A stretch of DNA of 64,000 nt from DASRDE01 sp035938175 (GTDB lineage Bacteria; Vulcanimicrobiota; Vulcanimicrobiia; Vulcanimicrobiales; Vulcanimicrobiaceae): contig DASZHD010000028.1 in NCBI GenBank assembly GCA_035938175.1, forward strand, positions 61,625 to 125,624, read 5' to 3'. The notes below the pieces were generated by a model. It ran no database searches. It was given only the letters and a program-made list of their open reading frames with translations, and was not told the origin of the DNA. Positions 24,284 through 32,204 of this stretch are shown piece by piece (within the stretch, counting starts at the first letter, position 1; each line of letters begins with the position of its first letter). The position numbers and the translations under genes were made by a program.

Positions 24284-24657
24284 TTCAGCAAGAAACTCGC
24301 CTCAAAGTAGCCGACAACTCCGGCGCGCGCGAACTGCTGTGCATTCACGTGAGCGGCGGCAGCCGTCATCCGTACGCGCATGTCGGCGACATCATCGTCG
24401 GAACGGTGAAGAGCGCTATTCCCGGCGCTGCGGTCAAAAAGGGACAGGTCGTTAAAGCGGTGATCGTGCGCACGTCTGCGCCTATTCGCCGTCAAGACGG
24501 CTCGGTCGTCAAGTGCGACGACAACGCCTGCGTGATTATCAAGGGCGATAAGGACAGTCTGGATCCGCGCGGCACGCGCGTCTTCGGCCCGGTCATGCGC
24601 GAACTGCGCGACCGCGGCTTCTTGAAGATCGCATCGCTCGCGCCCGAGGTGCTCTAA
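24280..24657 (+). CDS. rplN: 50S ribosomal protein L14 (uL14)
   Basis: 125 residues, near the standard 122. It begins at GTG with VIQQETRLKVADNSGARELL and includes DDNACVIIKGDKDSLDPRGTRVFGPV. L14 sits at the subunit interface and is the docking site for the silencing factor RsfS. GTG overlaps the rpsQ stop as GTGA, which fixes the start; longer upstream readings belong to rpsQ sequence. Confidence 0.97.
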   Translation: MIQQETRLKVADNSGARELLCIHVSGGSRHPYAHVGDIIVGTVKSAIPGAAVKKGQVVKAVIVRTSAPIRRQDGSVVKCDDNACVIIKGDKDSLDPRGTRVFGPVMRELRDRGFLKIASLAPEVL

Positions 24658-24660
24658 TCC

Positions 24661-25011
24661 ATGGCAAACATCGTCAAGGGCGACACCGTCATGATCCGCC
24701 GCGGCAAAGAAAAAGGTAAGCGCGGCACGGTCAAGGCCGTATTTCCGAAAGACGGAACGGCGACGGTCGAAGGCCTGAACATCGTCAAACGTCACACCAA
24801 GCAGGGTACGCAGCAACAACGCATGGGCGGGTCTGCGCAAACCGGCGGCATCGTCGAGAAGGAAGCGCCGCTTCCGCTCTCAGCGCTGATGTACGTGTGC
24901 GAGAAGTGCAAAGCGCCGTCTCGCCTGCGCCATCACGAAACGGCCGAAGGTACGCACCGCATTTGCGCCCGGTGCGGCGAACCCGCGCGTCTCTCGGCTA
25001 AAGGTGCCTAA
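24661..25011 (+). CDS. rplX: 50S ribosomal protein L24 (uL24), zinc-ribbon form
   Basis: 116 residues. The KOW motif is near the N-terminus (GDTVMIRRGKEKGKRGTV). The C-terminal part has CEKC and CARC pairs separated by about 20 residues, a zinc ribbon found in a subset of bacterial L24 proteins. L24 is an assembly initiator on 23S domain I. It lies three bases after rplN and three before rplE. Confidence 0.96.
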   Translation: MANIVKGDTVMIRRGKEKGKRGTVKAVFPKDGTATVEGLNIVKRHTKQGTQQQRMGGSAQTGGIVEKEAPLPLSALMYVCEKCKAPSRLRHHETAEGTHRICARCGEPARLSAKGA

Positions 25012-25014
25012 CCC

Positions 25015-25566
25015 ATGAACCGCCTGAAAGAAAAATACGACAAAGAAGTTCGCAAGCAGCTGCAGGAACGCTTCGGCTACAAGAACGTCAACCAAATTCC
25101 GAAGCTCGAAAAAGTCGTGATCAACATGAGCGTCGGTGAGGCGATCAGCAACGGCAAGGCGCTCGACGCGGCGGTTTCCGAAATGCAGGCGATCAGCGGC
25201 CAAAAGCCGGTGGTTACCAAAGCCAAGAAGTCGATCGCAGCCTTCAAACTGCGCGAGGGCATGAACATCGGCGCGAAGGTGACCTTGCGCGGCGATCGCA
25301 TGTACGTTTTCCTCGATAAGCTGTTCAACATCGTGCTGCCGCGTATCCGCGACTTCCGCGGATTGGCGCGGAAGTCGTTCGACGGCCGCGGCAACTACAA
25401 TCTGGGATTGCGCGAGCAGATCGTGTTCCCGGAGATCAATTTCGACAAGGTCGACAAGATGCGCGGGATGGACATCGTGATCGTGACCTCGGCGAAGAAC
25501 GACGAAGAAGCGACCGAATTTCTTACGGCAATGGGTTTGCCGCTTCAGAAAACAGGAGCCCGGTAA
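25015..25566 (+). CDS. rplE: 50S ribosomal protein L5 (uL5)
   Basis: 183 residues, normal. Core KLEKVVINMSVGEAISNGK and the C-terminal MRGMDIVIVTSAKNDEEA are clear. L5 carries 5S rRNA with L18 and contacts the P-site tRNA in the central protuberance. The stop overlaps the rpsN start by one base. Confidence 0.98.
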   Translation: MNRLKEKYDKEVRKQLQERFGYKNVNQIPKLEKVVINMSVGEAISNGKALDAAVSEMQAISGQKPVVTKAKKSIAAFKLREGMNIGAKVTLRGDRMYVFLDKLFNIVLPRIRDFRGLARKSFDGRGNYNLGLREQIVFPEINFDKVDKMRGMDIVIVTSAKNDEEATEFLTAMGLPLQKTGAR

Positions 25567-25751
25567 TGGCGAAGACCTCGTTAATCGAAAAATCGAAGCG
25601 CACGCCCAAGTTCAAGGTGCGCGCGCACAACCGGTGCCAGCTGTGCGGCCGTCCCCGCAGCGTGTACCGCAAGTTCGGTCTTTGCCGCATTTGCTTCCGC
25701 GAGAACGCGCACAAAGGCAACATTCCCGGCGTCACCAAGGCGTCTTGGTAG
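25566..25751 (+). CDS. rpsN: 30S ribosomal protein S14, zinc-binding type (uS14Z)
   Basis: 61 residues, the short type Z form, with CQLC and CRIC pairs that bind zinc. It begins MAKTSLIEKSKRTPKFKVRA and ends PGVTKASW, the expected tail. S14 is a late-joining head protein. Together with zinc-type L24 and L36 it shows that this genome keeps the zinc (C+) paralogues in the main operon. Confidence 0.98.
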   Translation: MAKTSLIEKSKRTPKFKVRAHNRCQLCGRPRSVYRKFGLCRICFRENAHKGNIPGVTKASW

Positions 25752-25760
25752 GTACAGAGT

Positions 25761-26162
25761 ATGGCAGTTATTACCGATCCCATCGCCGACTTGCTCACGC
25801 GCATTCGCAACGCGAACACCGCGAATCACGAAGTCGTCGACATACCGGCCTCGCGCATGAAACAAGCGGTCGCGCAGATTTTGAAAGACGAAGGCTTCAT
25901 CAAGGACTTCGAGCGTTTGAACGAAGGGCCGCAAGGCAAGCTGCGTATCACGCTCAAGTACGGGCCGAACAAAGAAAAAGTGATTACGGGGCTGCGCCGG
26001 ATCTCGCGTCCGGGGCTGCGCGTCTACACGAACAAAACGGAAATTCCGCGCGTGCTCGGCGGGTTGGGACTCGTCATCATGTCGACGTCCAAGGGCATCA
26101 TGTCCGGGAAGCGCGCGAAAAAAGAAGGTTGCGGAGGCGAAGTCCTCGCGTATGTTTGGTGA
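25761..26162 (+). CDS. rpsH: 30S ribosomal protein S8 (uS8)
   Basis: 133 residues, normal. It starts MAVITDPIADLLTRIRNANTA and has the conserved C-terminus VLGGLGLVIMSTSKGIMSGKRAKKEGCGGEVLAYVW (read in pieces). S8 binds the central domain of 16S rRNA and represses the spc operon in E. coli. It lies nine bases after rpsN and 30 before rplF. Confidence 0.98.
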   Translation: MAVITDPIADLLTRIRNANTANHEVVDIPASRMKQAVAQILKDEGFIKDFERLNEGPQGKLRITLKYGPNKEKVITGLRRISRPGLRVYTNKTEIPRVLGGLGLVIMSTSKGIMSGKRAKKEGCGGEVLAYVW

Positions 26163-26192
26163 TGAGCAAAACGATATTTGGGGCGCTGAAAA

Positions 26193-26741
26193 ATGTCTAG
26201 AATAGGAAAACTTCCGGTCACGGTTCCGAGCGGCGTGAACGTGAACGTCGACGGCGACGAAGTGTCGGTGAAGGGGCCCAAGGGCGAACTTCGCCAGCGC
26301 GTGCTTTCGCATGTCGGCGTAGCGCTCGAAGACGGCAAAGTCGTGATCACGCGTAAAGGCGAGGCGAAGGAGCATCGCTCCGCGCACGGTCTCACGCGCA
26401 CGCTCGTCAATAACATGATCGAAGGCGTAAGCAAGGGCTTCCGCAAGAGCCTCGAGATTCAGGGCGTCGGCTATCGTGCCGCCAAGTCCGGCGAGAAGGT
26501 CAATCTGACGCTCGGATTCTCACACCCGGTTAGTTACGACCCGCCCAAAGGAATCTCGCTCTCCGTCGAAGGCACCAACAAAATTCACGTCGACGGCATC
26601 GACAAGCAGCAAGTCGGACAAGTCGCCGCGGAGATTCGCAATCTGCGTCCGCCCGAGCCGTATAAAGGCAAAGGCGTGCGGTACGAGGGCGAAGTCGTGC
26701 GCAAGAAGCTCGGTAAGGCCGGAAAGGCTGGTAAGAAGTAA
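26193..26741 (+). CDS. rplF: 50S ribosomal protein L6 (uL6)
   Basis: 182 residues, normal. It begins MSRIGKLPVTVPSGVNVNVD and has the second-domain motif LRPPEPYKGKGVRYEGEVV. L6 sits near the GTPase-associated centre and supports EF-G binding. Its stop shares a base with the rplR ATG. Confidence 0.98.
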   Translation: MSRIGKLPVTVPSGVNVNVDGDEVSVKGPKGELRQRVLSHVGVALEDGKVVITRKGEAKEHRSAHGLTRTLVNNMIEGVSKGFRKSLEIQGVGYRAAKSGEKVNLTLGFSHPVSYDPPKGISLSVEGTNKIHVDGIDKQQVGQVAAEIRNLRPPEPYKGKGVRYEGEVVRKKLGKAGKAGKK

Positions 26742-27106
26742 TGCCGCGCATCTCTAAAACCGAAAGCCGCCGCAAGCGGCACGAACGTCTGCGCCGCAAA
26801 GTCGCCGGCAGTGCCGAGCGCCCGCGCTTGCTGATCAGGCGCACGCTGCATCACATCTACGCTACGGTGGTGGACGATTCCAAGGGCCATACCGTCGTGG
26901 CGGTGTCAACGCGCGAAAAATCAGTCGCCGGCGAATTGGAATCGAACACGAACGTTGCCGCAGCCGAGAAGATCGGTCAGCTCATCGCCGAGAAGGCAAA
27001 GCAGGCCGGCATCACGCAGGTCGTCTTCGATCGCAGCGGTTTGAAATACCATGGCCGCGTGAAGGCGCTGGCCGACGCAGCCCGCCAGGCAGGTTTGGAG
27101 TTTTGA
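26741..27106 (+). CDS. rplR: 50S ribosomal protein L18 (uL18)
   Basis: 121 residues, normal. It carries the basic N-terminus and LIRRTLHHIYATVVDD, then FDRSGLKYHGRVKALADAAR at the end. It binds 5S rRNA with L5. The stop overlaps the rpsE ATG by one base. Confidence 0.97.
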   Translation: MPRISKTESRRKRHERLRRKVAGSAERPRLLIRRTLHHIYATVVDDSKGHTVVAVSTREKSVAGELESNTNVAAAEKIGQLIAEKAKQAGITQVVFDRSGLKYHGRVKALADAARQAGLEF

Positions 27107-27618
27107 TGCAGTATCGTGGTGGTCGCGAGCGCGACAATTCGGGATTTGAAGAGACCGTCGTACGGGTCAATCGCGTTGCCAAAGTCGTGAAGGGCGGTAA
27201 GCGCTTCAGCTTCAGCGCGCTGGTGGTCGTCGGCGATCGCAAAGGCAAGGTCGGCTTTGCCATCGGCAAGGCAGGCGAAGTTCCCGAAGCGATCCGTAAA
27301 GCGGTGGAAGCAGCCAAGAAAAATCTGGTGACGGTGCCGATGGTCGAGAAAACCATCCCGCATCAGGTCAATCACACGATCGGCGCCGCACGCGTGCTGC
27401 TCAAACCGGCCGCGCCGGGAACGGGCGTCATCGCGGGTGGTGCGATGCGCGCGGTGCTCGAGCTCGCCGGAATCCACGACATTCTCACCAAGTCGCTCGG
27501 CACCAGCAATCCGATCAACGTCGTGTACGCAACCGTCGAGGCGCTGCGTTCGCTGAAAACGGCGGATCAAGTTGCTTCGATGCGCGGCAAAAACGTCGCC
27601 GACATCTTCGCCGCGTAG
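27106..27618 (+). CDS. rpsE: 30S ribosomal protein S5 (uS5)
   Basis: 170 residues, normal. The double-stranded-RNA-binding-like N-terminal domain has VKGGKRFSFSALVVVGDRKGKVGFA; the C-terminal domain has GTGVIAGGAMRAVLELAGI. S5 helps form the mRNA entry channel and affects accuracy. The ATG at 27106 overlaps the rplR stop; a TTG three bases earlier is also in frame but less likely. No rpmD follows. Confidence 0.97.
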   Translation: MQYRGGRERDNSGFEETVVRVNRVAKVVKGGKRFSFSALVVVGDRKGKVGFAIGKAGEVPEAIRKAVEAAKKNLVTVPMVEKTIPHQVNHTIGAARVLLKPAAPGTGVIAGGAMRAVLELAGIHDILTKSLGTSNPINVVYATVEALRSLKTADQVASMRGKNVADIFAA

Positions 27619-27662
27619 TCATCCTGAGGTATCGAAGGACCCTGAGGAATCGAAGGGCCTCC
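27618..27662. repeat. CTGAGG repeat pair at the rpsE-rplO junction
   Basis: GTCATCCTGAGGTATCGAAGG followed by CCTGAGGAATCGAAGGGC, starting on the last base of the rpsE stop codon. It is nearly identical to the copy at 5521-5562. It occupies the place where rpmD (L30) is found in most bacteria. Confidence 0.85.
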
Positions 27663-27674
27663 TAGAAAGAGTTT

Positions 27675-28331
27675 ATGGCAGAAAAGAAAGCATCGACCAA
27701 AAAGCCCGCTAGCGGAAAGTCCACCGCGAAGGCCGGCTCGAAAAAGCCCGCGGCGAAAGCCAAACCGGCCGTCTCATCGGCGGCGATCGCATCGGGTAAC
27801 GGTTCCGGATTGACGCTGGGTCAAATCAAACCCGCACACGGCAGCTGGCCCAAGCGCACGCGCGTCGGCCGCGGACACGGTTCGGGTATGGTGAAGACCG
27901 GCGGCGAAGGTGGAAAAGGCCAAACCGTGCGCTCGGGCGGCGGCAAGGGGCCCGCTTTTGAAGGCGGTCAAACGCCGTGGCAGCGCCGTCTGCCGCATCG
28001 TCGCGGATATTCGCAGAAAGCGCGCGACATCGGGCATTTCCGCACGCAAATGACGGTCGTCAATCTCCACGATCTCGCGGACTGGGATCCGTCAGTCGAA
28101 GTAACGCCGCAGACGCTCAAGGTTGCAAAGAAGATCAAGAACGAGCGCGACGGCGTCAAAATTCTCGGCGGCAGCAAAGCAGGCAAGACGGTACCGTCCG
28201 GCCTTCGTTTCCGCGACGTCCTGTTCTCCAATAGCGCGCGTGAAGCGCTGACGGCGGCGGGCGCGACCCTCGAAGAGGCCGTTTCGGCAGGCTCGGCGAG
28301 TGAAGCTCAGGGCGAAAACGTAAGTGCTTAA
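27675..28331 (+). CDS. rplO: 50S ribosomal protein L15 (uL15) with basic N-terminal extension
   Basis: 218 residues, about 70 longer than usual. Residues 1-50 are a Lys/Ala/Ser-rich extension resembling histone tails (KKPASGKSTAKAGSKKPAA). The standard protein starts at LTLGQIKPAHGSWPKRTRVG and keeps GRGHGSGMVKTGGEGGKGQ and the GGQTPWQRRLPHRRG loop. L15 is a late-assembly protein. It overlaps secY by eight bases. The extension could be rRNA-binding, like the tails of L22 and S3. Confidence 0.96.
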   Translation: MAEKKASTKKPASGKSTAKAGSKKPAAKAKPAVSSAAIASGNGSGLTLGQIKPAHGSWPKRTRVGRGHGSGMVKTGGEGGKGQTVRSGGGKGPAFEGGQTPWQRRLPHRRGYSQKARDIGHFRTQMTVVNLHDLADWDPSVEVTPQTLKVAKKIKNERDGVKILGGSKAGKTVPSGLRFRDVLFSNSAREALTAAGATLEEAVSAGSASEAQGENVSA

Positions 28332-29619
28332 CAATCTTCGGGCGGCGCTGCTCGTCCCGGATATCCGCAAGCGCGTGCTGTTCGTGTTCGGGGCGTTCGC
28401 CACGTTCGTCTTCATGATCCACGTGCAGCTGCCCAACATCAACGAAGCGCAATGGCAGAAAGTGCTGGCGGGCGGCACGTTCTACAACCTGCTGGGCTTT
28501 CTGTCGGGCGGTGCGCTCCAAAAGCTCTCGGTCATCGCCATGGGAATCACGCCGTACATCAACGCGTCGATCATCATGCAGCTGATGACGGTCGTGCTGC
28601 CGCAGCTCGAAGAGATGGCAAAGAAAGGCGGCGAGGAAGGGCGCAAGAAGATCGGCCAGTACACGCGCTGGCTCACGATCGTGCTGGCTGCCCTGCAGGC
28701 GACCTTCATGGCCAACGTGATGCGCAGCTCGGGCGTTTTTTACGACACCAGCATCTGGTTTATGCTCTACGCAGTGCTCACGTTCGTAGCCGGCACGCTC
28801 TTCCTGATGTGGCTGGGCGAGCAGATCACGGACAAGGGCATCGGCAACGGCGTCTCGCTGATCATTTTCATCGGCATCGTGCTGCGTTATCCGCAGTACG
28901 TTGCGCAGACGTTCCAGACGACGACCAAGGGCGGCGAGTCGGTTCTCAACATCCTGATTTACGCCATCATCGCCATCGGCGTGATCATCTCAATCGTGTT
29001 CTTGTATCAAGGGCAGCGGCGCGTTCCCGTGCAGCAAGCGCGACGGGTCGTAGGCCGCAAAATGTTCGCCGGCCGCTCCACGTACATTCCGCTGCGTTTG
29101 AACAACGCGGGCGTCATTTCGATCATCTTTGCGATTTCGCTGCTGCTCCTGCCGCAGCAGGCACTCTCGTGGTTCAACCGCACGCCCAATGCGACGGGCA
29201 TCATGGCGAACATCTCGGGCTGGATCAACGTGTATTTCAACCCGCAGTCGCTGCTGTACAACGCCGTGTACTTCGTGCTCGTCGTCGTGTTCACGTTCTT
29301 CTATAGCGCGATCGTCATCAATACGAAAGACATCGCCGACAACCTGAAAAAGAGCGGCTCGTTCATTCCGGGCATCCGGCCGGGTCAACCGACGGTCGAT
29401 TACATCAATCGTATCCTGATGCGCATTACGACGGCGGCGGCGATATATTTGGGTCTCCTGGCGGTCGTCCCGGGCCTGGCCCAACGCGGTCTTTCGGTAA
29501 CGACGTTCTATCTGGGATCTACCTCGCTGCTCATCGTCGTGGGCGTTGCGCTCGACACGATTACGCAGATCGAGGCGCGTCTGGCAATGCGCGACTACAA
29601 AGGCTTCATTCGACGGTAG
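28324..29619 (+). CDS. secY: Preprotein translocase subunit SecY
   Basis: 431 residues, normal, with ten transmembrane helices. Conserved parts include GITPYINASIIMQLMT (helix 2 and plug region), FLMWLGEQITDKGIGNGVSLIIF, and IPGIRPGQPTVDYINRIL. SecY is the protein-conducting channel with SecE and SecG. The start overlaps rplO by eight bases. Its usual position downstream of L15 is kept, with adk and map following. Confidence 0.98.
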   Translation: MLNNLRAALLVPDIRKRVLFVFGAFATFVFMIHVQLPNINEAQWQKVLAGGTFYNLLGFLSGGALQKLSVIAMGITPYINASIIMQLMTVVLPQLEEMAKKGGEEGRKKIGQYTRWLTIVLAALQATFMANVMRSSGVFYDTSIWFMLYAVLTFVAGTLFLMWLGEQITDKGIGNGVSLIIFIGIVLRYPQYVAQTFQTTTKGGESVLNILIYAIIAIGVIISIVFLYQGQRRVPVQQARRVVGRKMFAGRSTYIPLRLNNAGVISIIFAISLLLLPQQALSWFNRTPNATGIMANISGWINVYFNPQSLLYNAVYFVLVVVFTFFYSAIVINTKDIADNLKKSGSFIPGIRPGQPTVDYINRILMRITTAAAIYLGLLAVVPGLAQRGLSVTTFYLGSTSLLIVVGVALDTITQIEARLAMRDYKGFIRR

Positions 29620-29631
29620 GATGCAGCCACG

Positions 29632-30294
29632 ATGAGACTGATTTTTCTCGGGCCTCCGGGGGCCGGCAAAGGCACGCAAGCCCAGATACTGCAGCAGCGG
29701 TTCGGGGCGAAGCAGGTGTCTACGGGCGATATCCTTCGCGAAAATCGCGCGAAGGGCACGCAGCTCGGTAAACTTGCGGAAAGCTACATGAACAGCGGCG
29801 CGCTCGTTCCGGACGAAGTGATCATCAAGATGATCGAGGCCGAACTCGATACGCTGTCCGACGGCTTCATCATGGACGGATTTCCGCGGACCGTCGCGCA
29901 AGCCGAAGCCTTCGATTGTCTCTTGCAGAGCAAAAACATGAATCTCGACGCCGTCGTGCTGTTCGAGGCGGATCGCCAAACGCTGCTCACGCGCCTGACG
30001 GGCCGTTGGACGAATCCGCGGACCGGCCGCACCTACAACGCCGTTACGAATCCGCCGCGCGTTGCCGGAATCGACGACGAAGACGGTGGTCCGCTCGTTC
30101 AGCGGGACGACGACAAGCTGGAAACCGTAACGAAGCGTTTGGACGTCTACGAAAATCAAACGGCGCCGCTCGTCGAGTATTATCGCCGATCCGGCAAGCT
30201 CGTGCGCGTGAACGCGCTTGCGCCCGTTGCGGACGTAACGAAGGAGATCGTTTCGAAAATCGCCGCCGGCGAGGTTCCGAACGCCGCGCGATGA
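29632..30294 (+). CDS. adk: Adenylate kinase
   Basis: 220 residues; long-LID form. P-loop GPPGAGKGTQA at residue 7, NMP-binding FPRTVAQAE near 84, LID beginning GRWTNPRTGRTYN near 124 without zinc-binding Cys. It interconverts AMP, ADP and ATP. The stop overlaps the map start by ATGA, and the pairing secY-adk-map is common in bacteria. Confidence 0.97.
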   Translation: MRLIFLGPPGAGKGTQAQILQQRFGAKQVSTGDILRENRAKGTQLGKLAESYMNSGALVPDEVIIKMIEAELDTLSDGFIMDGFPRTVAQAEAFDCLLQSKNMNLDAVVLFEADRQTLLTRLTGRWTNPRTGRTYNAVTNPPRVAGIDDEDGGPLVQRDDDKLETVTKRLDVYENQTAPLVEYYRRSGKLVRVNALAPVADVTKEIVSKIAAGEVPNAAR

Positions 30295-31094
30295 TCACCA
30301 TTAAGTCCGCGCGCGAAATCGAAGCCATGCGCCGAAGCGGAAAAGTGAACGCCAAAGTGCTTGGCGATCTCATGCGCGCAGCGAAGGCCGGAATGACGAC
30401 GGGCGAGCTCGACGCGATGGCCGAAGCCGGAATCCGCGCGCTGGGCGCGGTGCCGACATTCAAGGGCTATCACGGCTACACGGGTTCGATCTGCGCGTCG
30501 ACTAACGAACAAGTCGTCCACGGCATTCCCGGAAGCTACGTTCTGAAGGAAGGCGATCTGCTTTCGATCGACATCGGTGCCACGCTCGACGGCTACGTCA
30601 GCGACTCCGCGGTAACGATCGCGATCGGCGAGGTCAGCGACGACGCCAAGCGCCTGATGCACGTCACGCAGGAATGCTTGATGCTCGGCATCGCGCAGAT
30701 GTACAAAGGACGGCATTTGGGCGACATCGGCCACGCCGTTCAGCACCACGCCGAATCCAACGGCTATGGCGTGGTCCGCGAACTGGTGGGCCACGGCGTC
30801 GGGACCCAGATGCACGAGGAGCCGCAGGTCCCCAACTACGGACGCGCGGGAAGCGGATTGGAGCTTCGCAGCGGGCTGGTACTAGCAATCGAGCCGATGA
30901 TTACCCAGGGCCACTACGCGGTGCGGACACTGAAGGACGGCTGGACAGTCGTCACGGCAGATGGTAAACTCGCAGCGCACTTCGAGCACACCATCGCCAT
31001 TACCGACGAAGGGCCGAAAATCTTGACCCTTCGCGACATCGGCGAGCATGCGGACGTCGTGAAGTACCGTCCGAAGGAAGAAATGGCCGCATGA
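30291..31094 (+). CDS. map: Methionine aminopeptidase type I
   Basis: 267 residues. The dinuclear metal ligands are in place: DIGATLDGYVSD (two Asp), GHGVGTQMHEEP (His), LAIEPMI (Glu) and HFEHTIA (Glu). It removes the initiator Met from nascent proteins. It starts within the adk stop (ATGA). I used the ATG at 30291; the frame is open further upstream but that region codes adk. Confidence 0.97.
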   Translation: MITIKSAREIEAMRRSGKVNAKVLGDLMRAAKAGMTTGELDAMAEAGIRALGAVPTFKGYHGYTGSICASTNEQVVHGIPGSYVLKEGDLLSIDIGATLDGYVSDSAVTIAIGEVSDDAKRLMHVTQECLMLGIAQMYKGRHLGDIGHAVQHHAESNGYGVVRELVGHGVGTQMHEEPQVPNYGRAGSGLELRSGLVLAIEPMITQGHYAVRTLKDGWTVVTADGKLAAHFEHTIAITDEGPKILTLRDIGEHADVVKYRPKEEMAA

Positions 31095-31107
31095 GTGAGG
31101 TGCACTA

Positions 31108-31401
31108 GTGGCGCGCGGCAGGCGCGGCGGGCAGCGCCCCGACAGAGCACGCAAGAAAGCCGAGAAAGCGGCGCAAAGCGCGACGCCCAAGGAAGAAGCG
31201 ATCGAAGTCGAGGGCACTATCGTCGAACCACTGCCGAACGCGATGTTCCGGGTGGAACTTACAAACGGCCATCGCGTGTTAGCCCACGTGTCGGGCAAGA
31301 TCCGGATGAACTTCATCCGCATCCTCCCCGGCGACCGAGTCCTGGTAGAGCTTTCGCCGTACGACTTGACGCACGGACGAATCACGTACCGGTACAAATA
31401 A
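31108..31401 (+). CDS. infA: Translation initiation factor IF-1 with N-terminal extension
   Basis: 97 residues, about 25 longer than the usual 72. The standard protein begins at EAIEVEGTIVEPLPNAMFRV and includes HVSGKIRMNFIRILPGDRV and LTHGRITYRYK. The extra N-terminus is Arg/Lys/Ala-rich (ARGRRGGQRPDRARKKAEKA). The start is GTG at 31108, 13 bases after map; no other start in the extension is available, so the extension is likely real. IF-1 occupies the A site during initiation. Confidence 0.93.
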   Translation: MARGRRGGQRPDRARKKAEKAAQSATPKEEAIEVEGTIVEPLPNAMFRVELTNGHRVLAHVSGKIRMNFIRILPGDRVLVELSPYDLTHGRITYRYK

Positions 31402-31410
31402 CGAAACTAC

Positions 31411-31515
31411 CGCGGCGCCCCTCGGGGAGGCTTCGGCAAACAACGAATCACTAGGCGCCTGAGGAATCGGGGGCCCCGCTTGCGGGGGGCGCGGAGGCTA
31501 GGCCGAAGCGCCGTT
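31411..31515 (+). repeat. Palindromic repeat element inside the operon (infA-rpmJ gap)
   Basis: Starts GCGCCCCTCGGGGAGGCTTC (a perfect CCCCTCGGGG-type palindrome) and includes a CCTGAGGAATCGGGGG segment and the hairpin CCCCGC-TT-GCGGGG (31474-31487), ending CGAAGCGCC. It matches the element at 21504-21606 in block order and also joins the CTGAGG family, so it is a composite of both repeat types. Confidence 0.75.
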
Positions 31516-31529
31516 AGATAGGAAACATC

Positions 31530-31646
31530 ATGAAAGTACGACCGTCAGTAAAAAGAATCTGCGAAAAATGCAAGATCATCCGCCGCGAAGGCAAAGTGCG
31601 CGTGATCTGCGAGGTCAACCCCAAGCACAAGCAAGTGCAGGGTTAA
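31530..31646 (+). CDS. rpmJ: 50S ribosomal protein L36 (bL36), zinc form
   Basis: 38 residues: MKVRPSVKRICEKCKII at the start, then VICEVNPKHKQVQG. The zinc ligands Cys, Cys, Cys and His are all present. L36 is the smallest 50S protein. AGGAAAC precedes the ATG. Confidence 0.97.
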   Translation: MKVRPSVKRICEKCKIIRREGKVRVICEVNPKHKQVQG

Positions 31647-31671
31647 GGCTTTTTCGACGAGCTCAGGATCA
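31647..31671. repeat. TTCGACGAGCTCAGGAT repeat half
   Basis: CTTTTTCGACGAGCTCAGGATCAATA follows the rpmJ stop. It resembles the GGGCCCTTCGACGGGCTCAGGACAGGC copy at 50714 and so belongs to a second, related dispersed repeat. Confidence 0.55.
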
Positions 31672-31695
31672 ATAAGGAAAGGTTTGGAGTAACAC

Positions 31696-32082
31696 ATGGC
31701 ACGTATTGCCGGTATCGATCTGCCGCGCGACAAGCGCATCGAGATTGCGCTGACGTACATCTTCGGCATCGGCCTGCGCACCTCGCAGAAGCTGCTGGCG
31801 CAAGCGGGCATTAGCCCGGACTTGCGCGTCAAAGAGCTGACGGAAGATCACGAAAAGAAGCTGCGCGATGCGATCGACGCCATCGGCATCAAGGTCGAAG
31901 GCGATCTGCGCCGCGAAGTCGGCGGCCACATCAAGCGCTTGATGGACATCGGGTGCTATCGCGGGATCCGGCACCGTCGCGGTTTGCCGGTGCGCGGTCA
32001 ACGCACGAAGACCAACGCCCGCACGCGTAAGGGTCCGAAAAAGACGGTCGGCAACAAGAAGAAAGCGGCTGCCAAGAAGTAA
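31696..32082 (+). CDS. rpsM: 30S ribosomal protein S13 (uS13)
   Basis: 128 residues, normal. It begins MARIAGIDLPRDKRIEIALTY and ends with the conserved RHRRGLPVRGQRTKTNARTRKG plus a short Lys-rich tail. S13 bridges to L5 and contacts P-site tRNA. It is the last gene of this operon; rpsK, which normally follows, is 16 kb away, and a terminator stands here instead. Confidence 0.98.
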   Translation: MARIAGIDLPRDKRIEIALTYIFGIGLRTSQKLLAQAGISPDLRVKELTEDHEKKLRDAIDAIGIKVEGDLRREVGGHIKRLMDIGCYRGIRHRRGLPVRGQRTKTNARTRKGPKKTVGNKKKAAAKK

Positions 32083-32111
32083 CGTCGTTCATCCGGATCT
32101 CGTCGAAAGCA

Positions 32112-32140
32112 AAAACGCCCGGCATCAAGCCGGGCTTTTT
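32112..32140 (+). terminator. Terminator of the S10/spc operon
   Basis: Stem GCCCGGC / GCCGGGC (32117-32123 and 32129-32135), loop ATCAA, then TTTTT (32136-32140), with AAAAA before the stem. Confidence 0.9.
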
Positions 32141-32204
32141 CTTTAGGCGCCGCTTCCAAAAGATCTAGGCGGACCGGCCGCGGCGCGACGAGAAACTCTC
32201 ATGT

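Noticed and set aside
28990..30159. 389-residue minus-strand frame over secY and adk
   Set aside because: Antisense to well-supported genes and of low complexity in charged residues.
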